Assembly (NCBI RefSeq): GCF_051465655.1
Contig: NZ_CP195791.1
Coordinates: 2,356,001-2,420,000, forward strand
Length of the DNA: 64,000 nt
Reading direction: 5' to 3'
From: Planctomicrobium sp051465655
Lineage (GTDB): Bacteria; Planctomycetota; Planctomycetia; Planctomycetales; Planctomycetaceae
Made by a program: the position numbers and the translations under genes. Below the pieces are notes generated by a model. The model was given only the letters and a program-made list of their open reading frames with translations. It had not been told where the DNA came from and did no database searches. Below, piece by piece: positions 52,586 through 61,369 of the stretch (the first letter of the stretch is position 1; the number at the start of each line of letters is the position of its first letter).

Positions 52586-53659
52586 TCACTCAAACTTCAG
52601 TTCGGCCAGTTCGGCAGGATCTTTGAAGAGCGTCCATCGATCGCTGGGCAGATGCGATAACCGACTGGCAACTTGAGCCGGCGAGATTGAGTGGCCGTCT
52701 GCCGAGCAGTCCCGGATCGCCACAAAAGAGATCTGCGGGCCAAAGTCACGGGTCACTTCGCCGTAGAGTTCCGCATCCCTTTCCCCGGAGTCGCCGCACA
52801 GGATGAATCTGCGTTGAGGGTACTGTCGGAGAAGGGTCTGGATCGAAGCCAGCTTCGTGCGGAACGAGGTCTCTTTTTTTCGATCGGTCGGCAGGTCCCG
52901 CAGCCGCATGTGTCGCAGATGCATGGTTCCGACAGGGAAGCCGTCCTGATCAAGCCAGTCGACCAGCGGGCTGTACAGCGGCCATGGACTGGCGGAAACA
53001 TAATGAAAGCTGATTCCCCGGGCGGCCCATTGCTGGTACAGGTTCGACATTCCCTGCACGGACCGGAATTCCCGGGTGAAGGTATTAGCCAAAAGTTCTT
53101 TCCGGTTTCCGACGTTGGTGACCTTAATGGTGTCGTCGACGTCCGAGATGACCGAAATGCCATCGGGAGAGATGAGTTCAATTTCTCCGGCGAAGAGACG
53201 CTGGTCGTCTTCCGGAAGATGCGCACAGAACTGGACGAAGCGGCGTCCATGCACATCCTGCTGGATTGTCGATTCCAGTTCTTTGGCCTGAACGGTGATG
53301 GTGGTTTCGAAATGTCCGTTCGGAAGCGTTTCCGGCAGGACGAATGCTCTTTCTGCAATTGCGATGGGAACCGATTTCCCTTTTCGCGTGTCCTGCAGGA
53401 ACAGGTGGGCGCGATCGAGGAATCTCTGGCGGGTCTCGACAGCCTTTTCGGGCTTCACAACACGTTTGAACAGGTGCAGGAGTGCGCGTTTACGAAAGCG
53501 GCCGTTGGACGAGGAGAAGATGCTCCCGCGAATCTGCAGATGCCAGCAGTGCCCGGCCGGGCTGTAATGAGCACAGCCGCGGTAGAACAGGACCATCTCA
53601 CGCGGCTGGACGGCGCGTGGTGAATCGACTTTCTTTTCCGGGGTAGGGTTTTTGGGCAT
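52586..53659 (-). CDS. App1-like phosphatidate phosphatase (DUF2183)
   Basis: The 357-residue protein contains the DUF2183 catalytic core: the HAD-like DxDxT motif in ISDVDDTIKVTNV, then FHYVSASPWPLYSPL and RRFILCGDSGERDAELYG. The yeast App1 founding member is a Mg-dependent phosphatidate phosphatase; the bacterial substrates are unproven. There is no signal peptide or membrane segment. The start lies 3 bases after the stop of the ArfB gene, so the two are cotranscribed and probably translationally coupled. Confidence 0.88.
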   Translation of the reverse strand: MPKNPTPEKKVDSPRAVQPREMVLFYRGCAHYSPAGHCWHLQIRGSIFSSSNGRFRKRALLHLFKRVVKPEKAVETRQRFLDRAHLFLQDTRKGKSVPIAIAERAFVLPETLPNGHFETTITVQAKELESTIQQDVHGRRFVQFCAHLPEDDQRLFAGEIELISPDGISVISDVDDTIKVTNVGNRKELLANTFTREFRSVQGMSNLYQQWAARGISFHYVSASPWPLYSPLVDWLDQDGFPVGTMHLRHMRLRDLPTDRKKETSFRTKLASIQTLLRQYPQRRFILCGDSGERDAELYGEVTRDFGPQISFVAIRDCSADGHSISPAQVASRLSHLPSDRWTLFKDPAELAELKFE

Positions 53660-53662
53660 GGG

Positions 53663-54109
53663 CTAATCGTCCAGGCGGGGGCGACGCCGGGAATCTTTCA
53701 CTCCCGAGCGTTGCTGTTTAGATCGCAATCGTCGTTCGACCGCGCCACGGGGAATCCGGGATTTGCGACGCTTTTTTGGCGGACTCGCGACATCCAGGAC
53801 CATATTCCGCACCTTCTCCAGACAATCCTCCCGATTCTTTTCGCGATCTCGATATCGCTGGCAATCCATTCGCAAGACCCCGGTTTTGGTCATTCGGCCC
53901 TTCTCCGACTCCCGCAACCGCGCGAGCACGTCTTCCGGTAACGACTGGCACTCATTCAAGTTCCAGGCCAGCTGCACCTGAGAATTCACTTTGTTGACGT
54001 TCTGTCCTCCCGGACCCGAGCTGCGGACGTACGAAAAATGGAACTCCGACATCGGGATGCTCAGGGAATCGGAGACGATCAGATGTGTGGGCCTTTCGTG
54101 CGTCATCAT
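53663..54109 (-). CDS. arfB: ArfB-type peptidyl-tRNA hydrolase with GGQ motif
   Basis: ArfB releases ribosomes stalled on non-stop mRNAs. The product from the ATG at 54109 has about 148 residues, near the usual 140. The catalytic loop SSGPGGQNVNKVNSQVQL is present. The basic C-terminal tail (KKRRKSRIPRGAVERRLRSK) is the part of ArfB that enters the empty mRNA channel. There is no codon-recognition domain of release factors. A more upstream in-frame ATG at 54160 is possible but has no better ribosome-binding site. Followed by the App1-like gene after 3 bases. Confidence 0.92.
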   Translation of the reverse strand: MMTHERPTHLIVSDSLSIPMSEFHFSYVRSSGPGGQNVNKVNSQVQLAWNLNECQSLPEDVLARLRESEKGRMTKTGVLRMDCQRYRDREKNREDCLEKVRNMVLDVASPPKKRRKSRIPRGAVERRLRSKQQRSGVKDSRRRPRLDD

Positions 54110-54326
54110 TGTTCTTACTCTCGCGGTCTCAATCATCGCCGATTCGCGGAAGTCCTTCAATCCAGTGCCACACCGGAAAAAGGAGACCTTGCCGGAATTT
54201 CACACATCGGGCGGCGAACTTCGGCGGGATGAAGCAGGACCGATCCCCGGGCCGACGAGGAGGTTCACAGGTTTCGATCCTGACGGAAGCAGATTTGCCA
54301 ACGTCAGTCGACCGAACCCTCAAACT

Positions 54327-55457
54327 TCAAGTGGCTTCCTGATTCAGTGCACCACGCCAGAAGTTGAGGAGTGCGGTCGCCGCGGACTCGATGGAGAACC
54401 GCTGGAGAACATCCCTTCTCGCAGCGGCTCCCAGTGCCCGGGCAAGATCGAGTTCGCTCAGCAGTGTCTCCACCCCCGATGCGATGGCATCCGGTCGGGC
54501 CGGCGGGACCAGCCAGGCAGATTCACCGTGCTTCAGAATTTCAGGAGTCCCCCCGACATTCGTTGCGACAATGGGAACGCCGCAGGCAGCGGCCTCCAGC
54601 AGGACTCGCCCCAGCGGTTCCTGACGTGCCGGGTGAATCAGCAGGTCGATTTCGGTCAACAGAGTGGAGATGTCGTTGCGGAAGCCGAGCCGATGCAGAC
54701 GGTGCTCCATTCCTGCCTCGCGGAAGGTTTCGGTTAAAGCAGCGTCGAACTCGAGACTCTCGGCCTTGGTCGAATGACGTTCGCCGACCAGTAGAAAATG
54801 AAGGTCAGGACAGGTCTCTCGCAGCAGGACTGCCGCAGCTGCCAGATCGTTCTGCCCTTTTCGCAGACAGATCTGGCCGATCGTGGCAGCCAGTCGTATC
54901 TGTGGCGGAAGATTGAATTCACGGTGCAGCCAGCCCGTGCGGGCGGCGGGGCGAAACCGGGAACCGTCCACGCCATTGTAAAGGGTGATTAATCTTTCCG
55001 GCTGAATCCCCTGCTCGACGTGAGCTGTCCGGGTTGCATGCGAGACCGCTGCGAGGAATCGATGCTGGTTCAGGGCCTGGACAGCTCCGCGAGAGAGTTT
55101 CATGATGTCGCGGATGTGGGCCGACGTCGGACGGTTGAGATGCGGGGCGGCCTCCCCCAGCTGCCTGGCCATCGAGAGACTGTTGGCATGCAGCAGTTCG
55201 AGGTGGAACGATGCGATGGCATCGTTGCACCAGTTCGCGAATGCGTCGCGGGTTGGTAACTCAGGTGCCAGCTGTGTGCGGATTCCTCTTCTGCCAAGTT
55301 CCGTGACCAGCGGGCCCGGCTTCAGGCACAAGGCGACCGGATCGACATATGTGGGGACAAGTTGATCCAGGGCAGCGAGCATGGAAAACTCGCCCCCGTT
55401 CAGAGAACCATATTCGAAAATCAGGCCAATTCGCAGAGGAGCAACGGTCTGGTTCAC
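54327..55457 (-). CDS. GT4-family glycosyltransferase
   Basis: The 376-residue cytoplasmic enzyme has two Rossmann domains. The N-terminal domain opens LRIGLIFEYGSLNGGEFSML, and the C-terminal one contains IRLAATIGQICLRKGQNDLA, LLIHPARQEPLGRVLLEAAA with the GT4 EPLGxxxLEA (EX7E-type) motif, and GVPIVATNVGGTPEIL. It transfers a sugar from a nucleotide donor. The acceptor is unknown. Its start overlaps the glnD stop by four bases, so the two genes are translationally coupled. The gap 54110-54326 to arfB holds no clear gene. Confidence 0.9.
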   Translation of the reverse strand: MNQTVAPLRIGLIFEYGSLNGGEFSMLAALDQLVPTYVDPVALCLKPGPLVTELGRRGIRTQLAPELPTRDAFANWCNDAIASFHLELLHANSLSMARQLGEAAPHLNRPTSAHIRDIMKLSRGAVQALNQHRFLAAVSHATRTAHVEQGIQPERLITLYNGVDGSRFRPAARTGWLHREFNLPPQIRLAATIGQICLRKGQNDLAAAAVLLRETCPDLHFLLVGERHSTKAESLEFDAALTETFREAGMEHRLHRLGFRNDISTLLTEIDLLIHPARQEPLGRVLLEAAACGVPIVATNVGGTPEILKHGESAWLVPPARPDAIASGVETLLSELDLARALGAAARRDVLQRFSIESAATALLNFWRGALNQEAT

Positions 55458-58144
55458 GCTTTCCCGCTCACGAATTCCTTGTGGTCCTGTTCCTCAAAAT
55501 CCTTCAGCACCTGTTCCAGCCGTTCCTTCACCTCGCGCAGGCGTTCGGGGGTCTGGATTTTGTTCTGGTCCGCTTCCATGACATAGAAGACGTCCAGGAC
55601 CTGATCGAAGTGAGTGGCGATCTTCGCCATGTCGATTGACAGGTTCAGCTCGTAAAGTGTCCTTGAAACCGTGTACAGCAGACCGGTCCGGTCATGGGCG
55701 AAGACGTCGATAATCGTGCGGTTCTCCGAGGAATCGTTATCGATCTTCACACGCTGAGGGAGATTGGACACGGTTTTGTTCTGGCGGTCGCTGCCGAATC
55801 GACGCTTCTTCTTGAACAGCGATTCCACCTGCACTTTGGACTGCAGGACATCGCGGAAGGTTTCGGCAATTTCGCGGAATCGGCTTTCAGGAGGCCGGTC
55901 GCTGAAATCGGGATCGACGACCCAGTAGCTGTCGACGACCACACCTTCGGCGGTGGTGTTAATGTCGGCCGAAAGAATCTCCATGTGATGAGCCGCCAGG
56001 ACGCCGCACATCTTGTGAAAGCAACCGGTCGTCGCCAGCGGATTCTTGGTGATGATCCGGTATTCGGTTGTCTGGGTCTCCTCCGACCAGCTGGGGAGGA
56101 CTTCGATGGCCGTTGGTGAAAGCTGGTCGATCACGCGCAGGTCGTCCGCGATCCGCTGGGCCGGAGTCGTGGTCAGATAGTACGCTGAGAATCCCTGCAG
56201 CTGGCTTTCGACCCAGGTTCGGGTTTCCGCACTGGGTATCGAGTCCTGAAGAATATCAGCGACGGAATCTTTCACCGCCCGGATCCGCTCCGCTTCGTGG
56301 AACGAATAACGCTTGCCGCTGAGCATCACCAGACAGCGGTCGAACAGCTCGGCGAGCAGACCCGCTTTCCACTGTGTCCACGTCCCCGGTCCGACGGCAG
56401 TCACGTCGGCGGCGGTCAGCACATACAGCATCCGCAGTGTTTCGGGCGATCCGATTTCCCTGCTGAAGCTGAGGATCAGGGCGGCATCGGTGATGTCGCG
56501 ACGCCAGGCGAGGTCGGCCATCTCGAGGTGTTTGCGGATCAGCAGCGCCAGTTGCTCCGTCTGGTATTCCGGCAGGAATAATCTCGTCCCAATCCGGAGG
56601 GCAATCTCTTCGCCTACCAGACAGTGATCCCGTTTGAACCCCTTCCCCAGATCGTGCATCAGAACAGCCAGATGCAGCAGTTCCTTGTGTCGAACAGTGC
56701 GGTACGCAGCCCCCACGGGACCGTCATCGTGCTCGAAGGAGACAACAGTCTCCACCGCCCGCAACGAATGTTCGTCGACGGTGAAGTGATGGTATTGATT
56801 GAACTGCAGCAGATTTCTGACGTGCGTGACATCGGGAATCACGATGTCGAGGACGCCGGTGTTAAACATGCTCCGCAGGATGGGCGGCAGTGTCCGCGTG
56901 CAGCGGAAGATGTCCATGAAAAGTCGGGCCGACTCCTGGGAGACCGTCTTTTCCAGCTTCGGGACAGCTTCCTTGATCGCTTCGGTGACTTTCGGTGCCA
57001 GTGGAACTCCATACAGAGCTGCCGACTTGAACATCTTCAGCATCGATTCCAGATTCTGGCAGACCTGCGGCAGATGACGGTCCGCGACGGTGATCTGATC
57101 CGTCCCGACATACAGAATTCCTTCCGCACGATGCCCGACCACGATGTCTCGTGCCCGCTCCAGCATCGACCGGGGACGCTGTAACGAAGCGAACCGATGA
57201 GTGATGGTCGCCAGTGCGGAGCTGTGCTGAAAATAGTCCTGCATGAACCGTTCGACGGGCCGCTGCTCGGCGGTTTCGACGTACCCCCGTTCAGCTGCGA
57301 TGCGCAGTTGCTCATCCCGCGTCAAACGGTCCTGAGCCTTCCCGGCCGAGAAATGCAGGTCGATGCGGAGTCGTGTGAGAAACTCCCAGGTATCTTTCAA
57401 CTGGCTGGCATCTGTTTTATTCAACGCCCCCTGCAGCCGAAGTGAATCGATGTCTTTGATGCCGTATCGGGCGTAGCCGATCCAGCGAATGAGATGCAGA
57501 TCGCGCAGCCCGCCGGAGCTCGACTTCACATCCGGTTCGAGCTCCTGAGCCGGTGGACCATCGACCGACCAGCCTTCGGCACGGGCCTTCATGCAGTCTT
57601 CGATGAACTGCCGACGCCGGGCATTGATCACTTTGGACCGGAACTGCTGCACCAGACGTTCGCAGAGTTTTTCGTTTCCCCAGAGAAATCTCGCTTCGAC
57701 CAGTGCGGTGGCAATCTGAGGGTCTTTGCGGGCGAGCGAAATGCACGTGGGGATGTCCCGGATCGAGTGCCCCAGTTGAATTCCCGAATCCCAGCAGATC
57801 TGCACAAACTTCTGCGCAAACTCGTCGAAGTCGTGAGCCTGATCGGTCTGGTGTAGAAACAGCAGGTCGATGTCGGAATAGGGAGCCAGTTCCCCCCGAC
57901 CGGTCCCGCCAACGGCGACAATCGTTCCCTGGCTCCGAACCGCCTCGCGTCGATCTCCAAACCCATCCAGTGTTTCTTCCACCAGCGTGAGCAGAACCTG
58001 ATCGGTACCGTCGCAGATGGCCGAAGCGATCTGAATGCCCGGGGTGCCCGATTGAAACAGGACCTGAGCACGCTGCCGCACAGCGGCCAGCAGGGCTTTG
58101 CGGCGGGTGATGTCTTGCAGTGGAGTCGGTTTTGTCGCAGTCAT
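55454..58144 (-). CDS. glnD: [Protein-PII] uridylyltransferase/uridylyl-removing enzyme
   Basis: GlnD senses glutamine and adds or removes UMP on PII, which sets nitrogen metabolism. The product has about 896 residues, near the usual 850-930. Domains in order are the nucleotidyltransferase (GGTGRGELAPYSDIDLLFL, about residue 80), a helical linker with a PII-uridylyltransferase repeat, the HD domain (HDLGKGFKRDHCLVGEE, about residue 485) and two ACT domains, the second opening RTIIDVFAHDRTGLLYTVSR. The start is the ATG at 58144; a TTG three codons upstream is less likely. Its stop overlaps the start of a glycosyltransferase gene, an unusual partner. No glnB is adjacent. Confidence 0.94.
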   Translation of the reverse strand: MTATKPTPLQDITRRKALLAAVRQRAQVLFQSGTPGIQIASAICDGTDQVLLTLVEETLDGFGDRREAVRSQGTIVAVGGTGRGELAPYSDIDLLFLHQTDQAHDFDEFAQKFVQICWDSGIQLGHSIRDIPTCISLARKDPQIATALVEARFLWGNEKLCERLVQQFRSKVINARRRQFIEDCMKARAEGWSVDGPPAQELEPDVKSSSGGLRDLHLIRWIGYARYGIKDIDSLRLQGALNKTDASQLKDTWEFLTRLRIDLHFSAGKAQDRLTRDEQLRIAAERGYVETAEQRPVERFMQDYFQHSSALATITHRFASLQRPRSMLERARDIVVGHRAEGILYVGTDQITVADRHLPQVCQNLESMLKMFKSAALYGVPLAPKVTEAIKEAVPKLEKTVSQESARLFMDIFRCTRTLPPILRSMFNTGVLDIVIPDVTHVRNLLQFNQYHHFTVDEHSLRAVETVVSFEHDDGPVGAAYRTVRHKELLHLAVLMHDLGKGFKRDHCLVGEEIALRIGTRLFLPEYQTEQLALLIRKHLEMADLAWRRDITDAALILSFSREIGSPETLRMLYVLTAADVTAVGPGTWTQWKAGLLAELFDRCLVMLSGKRYSFHEAERIRAVKDSVADILQDSIPSAETRTWVESQLQGFSAYYLTTTPAQRIADDLRVIDQLSPTAIEVLPSWSEETQTTEYRIITKNPLATTGCFHKMCGVLAAHHMEILSADINTTAEGVVVDSYWVVDPDFSDRPPESRFREIAETFRDVLQSKVQVESLFKKKRRFGSDRQNKTVSNLPQRVKIDNDSSENRTIIDVFAHDRTGLLYTVSRTLYELNLSIDMAKIATHFDQVLDVFYVMEADQNKIQTPERLREVKERLEQVLKDFEEQDHKEFVSGKA

Positions 58145-58388
58145 GGGGCGCAAAAAGGATTTCGTTCAAATGAAAGCAAGGCACTCGAGTTTATCGGGTC
58201 AGGTCCCCGTTGGCGAAGTGGGAATCCCGATTTCTCGGCTGATTGCAGTCATTTCAGCGGCTCGATACATCGGACCGGTCGGCTGCACCGCAGCGTGGAC
58301 TATCAAGAGAGCGGGATTTCAGGGAGAATCCACGTTGAGAAAACATTGCACTTCCGTGAACACATGGATTTCTTCAGGGATGTTGGGG

Positions 58389-59648
58389 ATGCCGCTGCCG
58401 CTGATGTATCGAATTCGCCAGACGTTCGGAGGACCGACCCTCACAAACGTCGAGGAAGCCACTCGAAATGCACTGGCCAGTCTTCCTCTCCAGGGGCGGG
58501 TGGCTCCCGGGGAGTCGGTCGCAATTACTGTCGGCAGCCGGGGAATCGCGAACATCCCGCAGATCACGCGGGAAGTCGTTTCCCATCTCCGATCGCTGGG
58601 GGCGAAACCATTTATCGTGACCTCCATGGGGAGTCACGGAGGAGCGACCGCGGAAGGACAGGTGGACGTCCTGCGCAGGCTGGGGGTCACCGAAGAGTCG
58701 GTCGGCGCGGAAATCAGATCGACCATGGAGACGGTCGTGGTCGCCCAGACGCCGCAGGGAATTCCGGTGCACTTCGACCGGATCGCGTTCGAAGCGGATC
58801 ATGTGATCGTCATGGGGCGGGTGAAGCCGCATACGATCTTCTCCGGAGAAATCGAATCCGGTCTCCACAAGATGATGCTGATCGGACTGGGGAATCACAC
58901 CGGAGCGACAATTTACCATCAGGCGATTGCCAATCACTCCTTCGGAACGATCGTGCAATCGGTCGCCAAAGAGGTCCTTGCCAAATGCCGTGTGCTCGCG
59001 GGAGTGGGGATCGTCGAAAATGCGTATGACGAGACAGCCTACATCGAAGCTGTCCTGCCAGACGACTTCTACACGCGCGAAGTGGAAATGCTGAAACTTG
59101 CCCAGGGGTGGATGCCCCGATTGCCGTTCTCGCACTGCGACCTGTTGATCGTCGACCGCATGGGAAAAAACATCAGCGGTTCAGGCATGGATACCAATGT
59201 CATCGGCCGGAAGTACAACGATCACGCTTCAACTCCCGGGGAGTGGGCAAACTGCAAGCGGATCTTCGTTCGCAGCCTGACGCCGGAGACTTATGGAAAT
59301 GCACTGGGAATCGGGCTCGCGGAATTCACTACGCAGAGAGCTGTCGATCAGATCGACCGGGAATATACCCGGATCAACTGTGTCACCTCCTCGCACGTCA
59401 CTGCCGGGATGATTCCCCTGGTCTACCCCGATGATCGCTCAGCGATTCAGGATGCCTTGAAGACTGTGGGGCTGACGCCACCTGAAAACGCCCGGGTGAT
59501 CCAGATTTCCGACACCCTCCATCTTGCCGAGGCCGTGGTGAGCGACGCCTACATGCAGAGTGGAGAAATCGCTGCCCATGAAGTGCTCTCCGGCCCAGCC
59601 CCAATGGAATTCGATGCGGCCGGAATGCTGACCGACGTGGCCGGGTGA
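58389..59648 (+). CDS. LarA-like (DUF2088) nickel-pincer racemase family protein
   Basis: The product from the ATG at 58389 (AGGG nine bases upstream; 58380 is also possible) has 419 residues. The N-terminal half is the LarA/DUF2088 domain: AITVGSRGIANIPQITREVV, FIVTSMGSHGGATAEGQVDV and VIVMGRVKPHTIFSGEIESG. The last of these aligns with the part of LarA that holds the nickel-pincer cofactor and its acid/base residues. LarA racemises lactate; the wider family acts on other 2-hydroxy acids, so the substrate is unknown. No larB, larC or larE is adjacent. It is divergent from glnD. An extension back to 58098 lacks a ribosome-binding site. Confidence 0.85.
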   Translation: MPLPLMYRIRQTFGGPTLTNVEEATRNALASLPLQGRVAPGESVAITVGSRGIANIPQITREVVSHLRSLGAKPFIVTSMGSHGGATAEGQVDVLRRLGVTEESVGAEIRSTMETVVVAQTPQGIPVHFDRIAFEADHVIVMGRVKPHTIFSGEIESGLHKMMLIGLGNHTGATIYHQAIANHSFGTIVQSVAKEVLAKCRVLAGVGIVENAYDETAYIEAVLPDDFYTREVEMLKLAQGWMPRLPFSHCDLLIVDRMGKNISGSGMDTNVIGRKYNDHASTPGEWANCKRIFVRSLTPETYGNALGIGLAEFTTQRAVDQIDREYTRINCVTSSHVTAGMIPLVYPDDRSAIQDALKTVGLTPPENARVIQISDTLHLAEAVVSDAYMQSGEIAAHEVLSGPAPMEFDAAGMLTDVAG

Positions 59649-59672
59649 ACACCGGTTTGTCTCGGGTTCGGA

Positions 59673-59889
59673 GGATTCACCACGTAGACGCGGAGGCACG
59701 GAGGGGGTTTGAAGAGCCGAGAACTGGACGGTCTGGGCGGATGGAATTCACGTTATAGCCGTGTGATATCCAGTTCCCGTCGATTTGATGATTTTCATCT
59801 CAAGCCCAGACAGCTTTGAGAATGAAGCAGCAAACGGCATTCGTTTAATTCGCCAGATTCGCGGTTGAAAAAAACTCTCCGTGGTGAAT
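59673..59889. repeat. Large imperfect inverted repeat, family copy 3
   Basis: The left arm (59673-59710) has ACCACG and GGAGGCACGGAGG units; the right arm (59838-59889) has AATTCGCCAGATTCGCGG and then CTCCGTGGTGAA. The centre (59711-59837) is unrelated DNA. The 395-base gap 59649-60043 between the LarA-like gene and the next glycosyltransferase contains this element and no gene I can support. Confidence 0.75.
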
Positions 59890-60043
59890 TTCACTTCTCT
59901 CTGCAGGTCACCGCCCCTCGCCGAACGCGCAGCGGGAACAACACATTGACCTGTTTGCAGATTTTGCACTATACCCCCCGGCGATTCCGGCACTTCCGCC
60001 GAAATGGTGTTGTTGCAAAAATCCTCCTATCCGTGTCCACAGC

Positions 60044-61162
60044 ATGCCTAAACAACGATTGACCGTTGTGCAGATGATTCCCAACCTCGAGTCGGGGGGG
60101 GTCGAGCGCGGCACGGTGGAATTGAATGAAGAACTGGTCCGGCAGGGGCACCGCTCCATCGTCATTTCGGGCGGCGGCAGGCTGGTTGAAGAGATCACGC
60201 GAGCCGGCGGCGAGCATATTCAGTGGAAAATCGGCGTCAAATCGCCTTCAGTTCTGAAATACATCTGGCCATTGCAGTCGCTGCTCAAGCGGGAAAAGGT
60301 CGATGTTCTGCACCTGGCATCCCGAATTCCCGCGTGGGTCGGTTGGCTGGCGTGGAAAGGAATGTGGGGTCGGAACCGGCCTCGACTGGTGACCAGCGCG
60401 CATGCTCTGTATCGCGTGAACCGGTTCAGCGCCATCATGGCGTCCGGGGAACGGGTGATCGCCATCTCCGAGACGGTCGGAAACTATCTGAGACAGAATT
60501 ATCCCAGGCTCGATCACGATGTGATCCGCATTGTGCCACGGGGAATCGATCCGGAGGAATTTCCTCGCGGCTATCAACCTTCGAGTGAATGGCTCGATGC
60601 GTGGTACAGCAGCTATCCGCATCTCATGGGCAAGCCCGTGATCTCGCTCGTCGGACGCATGACCCGCCTGAAGGGGCATCACGATCTGGTCGAGATTGTC
60701 GAAAAACTGAAGCCGAGTGTTCCGGACATACAGGCCCTGATCGTGGGAGGAGTCGACCCACGACGTGAAGAATATGCCGCCGAATTGCGAGAACTGGTGC
60801 GGGTCAAAGGACTTGAGGGGAATGTCACGTTCACCGGACATCGTCGCGACATTCGCGAGATTTATGCCGTTTCAAATGTGATTCTCTCCCTCACCTCGGA
60901 CCCGCCTGAAGGCTTCGGACGGACCACCGTGGAAGCATTGAACATGGGGACCCCCGTCGTGGGATACGACCACGGCGGAACCGGTGAAATCCTGCACAAG
61001 GTCTTTCCCCCAGGAGTTGTTCCTCCCGGAAACACGACAGCAGCTGCGGAGGCGATTCATCAGATTCTGACCCGCGGAGCACAGATCCCTGAGGATCACC
61101 CCTATATGAAAGAGCGGATGCTCGCGCAGACACTGGATGTGTATCGCGAAGTGGCTGCGTAA
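60044..61162 (+). CDS. GT4-family glycosyltransferase
   Basis: The 372-residue enzyme has the GT-B fold. The N-terminal part shows LTVVQMIPNLESGGVERGTV, a glycine-rich opening common in the family, and the C-terminal part shows ISLVGRMTRLKGHHDLVEIV, then SDPPEGFGRTTVEALNMGTP with the GFGRTTVEA EX7E-type motif and GTPVVGYDHGGTGEIL. The donor sugar and acceptor are unknown. The start has no clear ribosome-binding site. The following gene is a GT39-type membrane transferase 207 bases on; a shared role in glycan or lipid glycosylation is possible. The gap 61163-61369 holds nothing I can support. Confidence 0.88.
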   Translation: MPKQRLTVVQMIPNLESGGVERGTVELNEELVRQGHRSIVISGGGRLVEEITRAGGEHIQWKIGVKSPSVLKYIWPLQSLLKREKVDVLHLASRIPAWVGWLAWKGMWGRNRPRLVTSAHALYRVNRFSAIMASGERVIAISETVGNYLRQNYPRLDHDVIRIVPRGIDPEEFPRGYQPSSEWLDAWYSSYPHLMGKPVISLVGRMTRLKGHHDLVEIVEKLKPSVPDIQALIVGGVDPRREEYAAELRELVRVKGLEGNVTFTGHRRDIREIYAVSNVILSLTSDPPEGFGRTTVEALNMGTPVVGYDHGGTGEILHKVFPPGVVPPGNTTAAAEAIHQILTRGAQIPEDHPYMKERMLAQTLDVYREVAA

Positions 61163-61369
61163 GGATCAACTTGTCTGGCTGCACGCTACGGGGTGCGGTC
61201 AAACAATCCGAAGACAATTGATAACGGACTGCTAAGACATTTTTCGAACTTGAGTTCAGTGATCTGCAGGCGATGACGTGGAGTTTCATGCGGAAATACG
61301 CCTGAATCGCCTGCATTCGGTCGAGCGAACTGCTCGAGGCCCGGTCGGATCATTCAGGAGTACAGGCAG

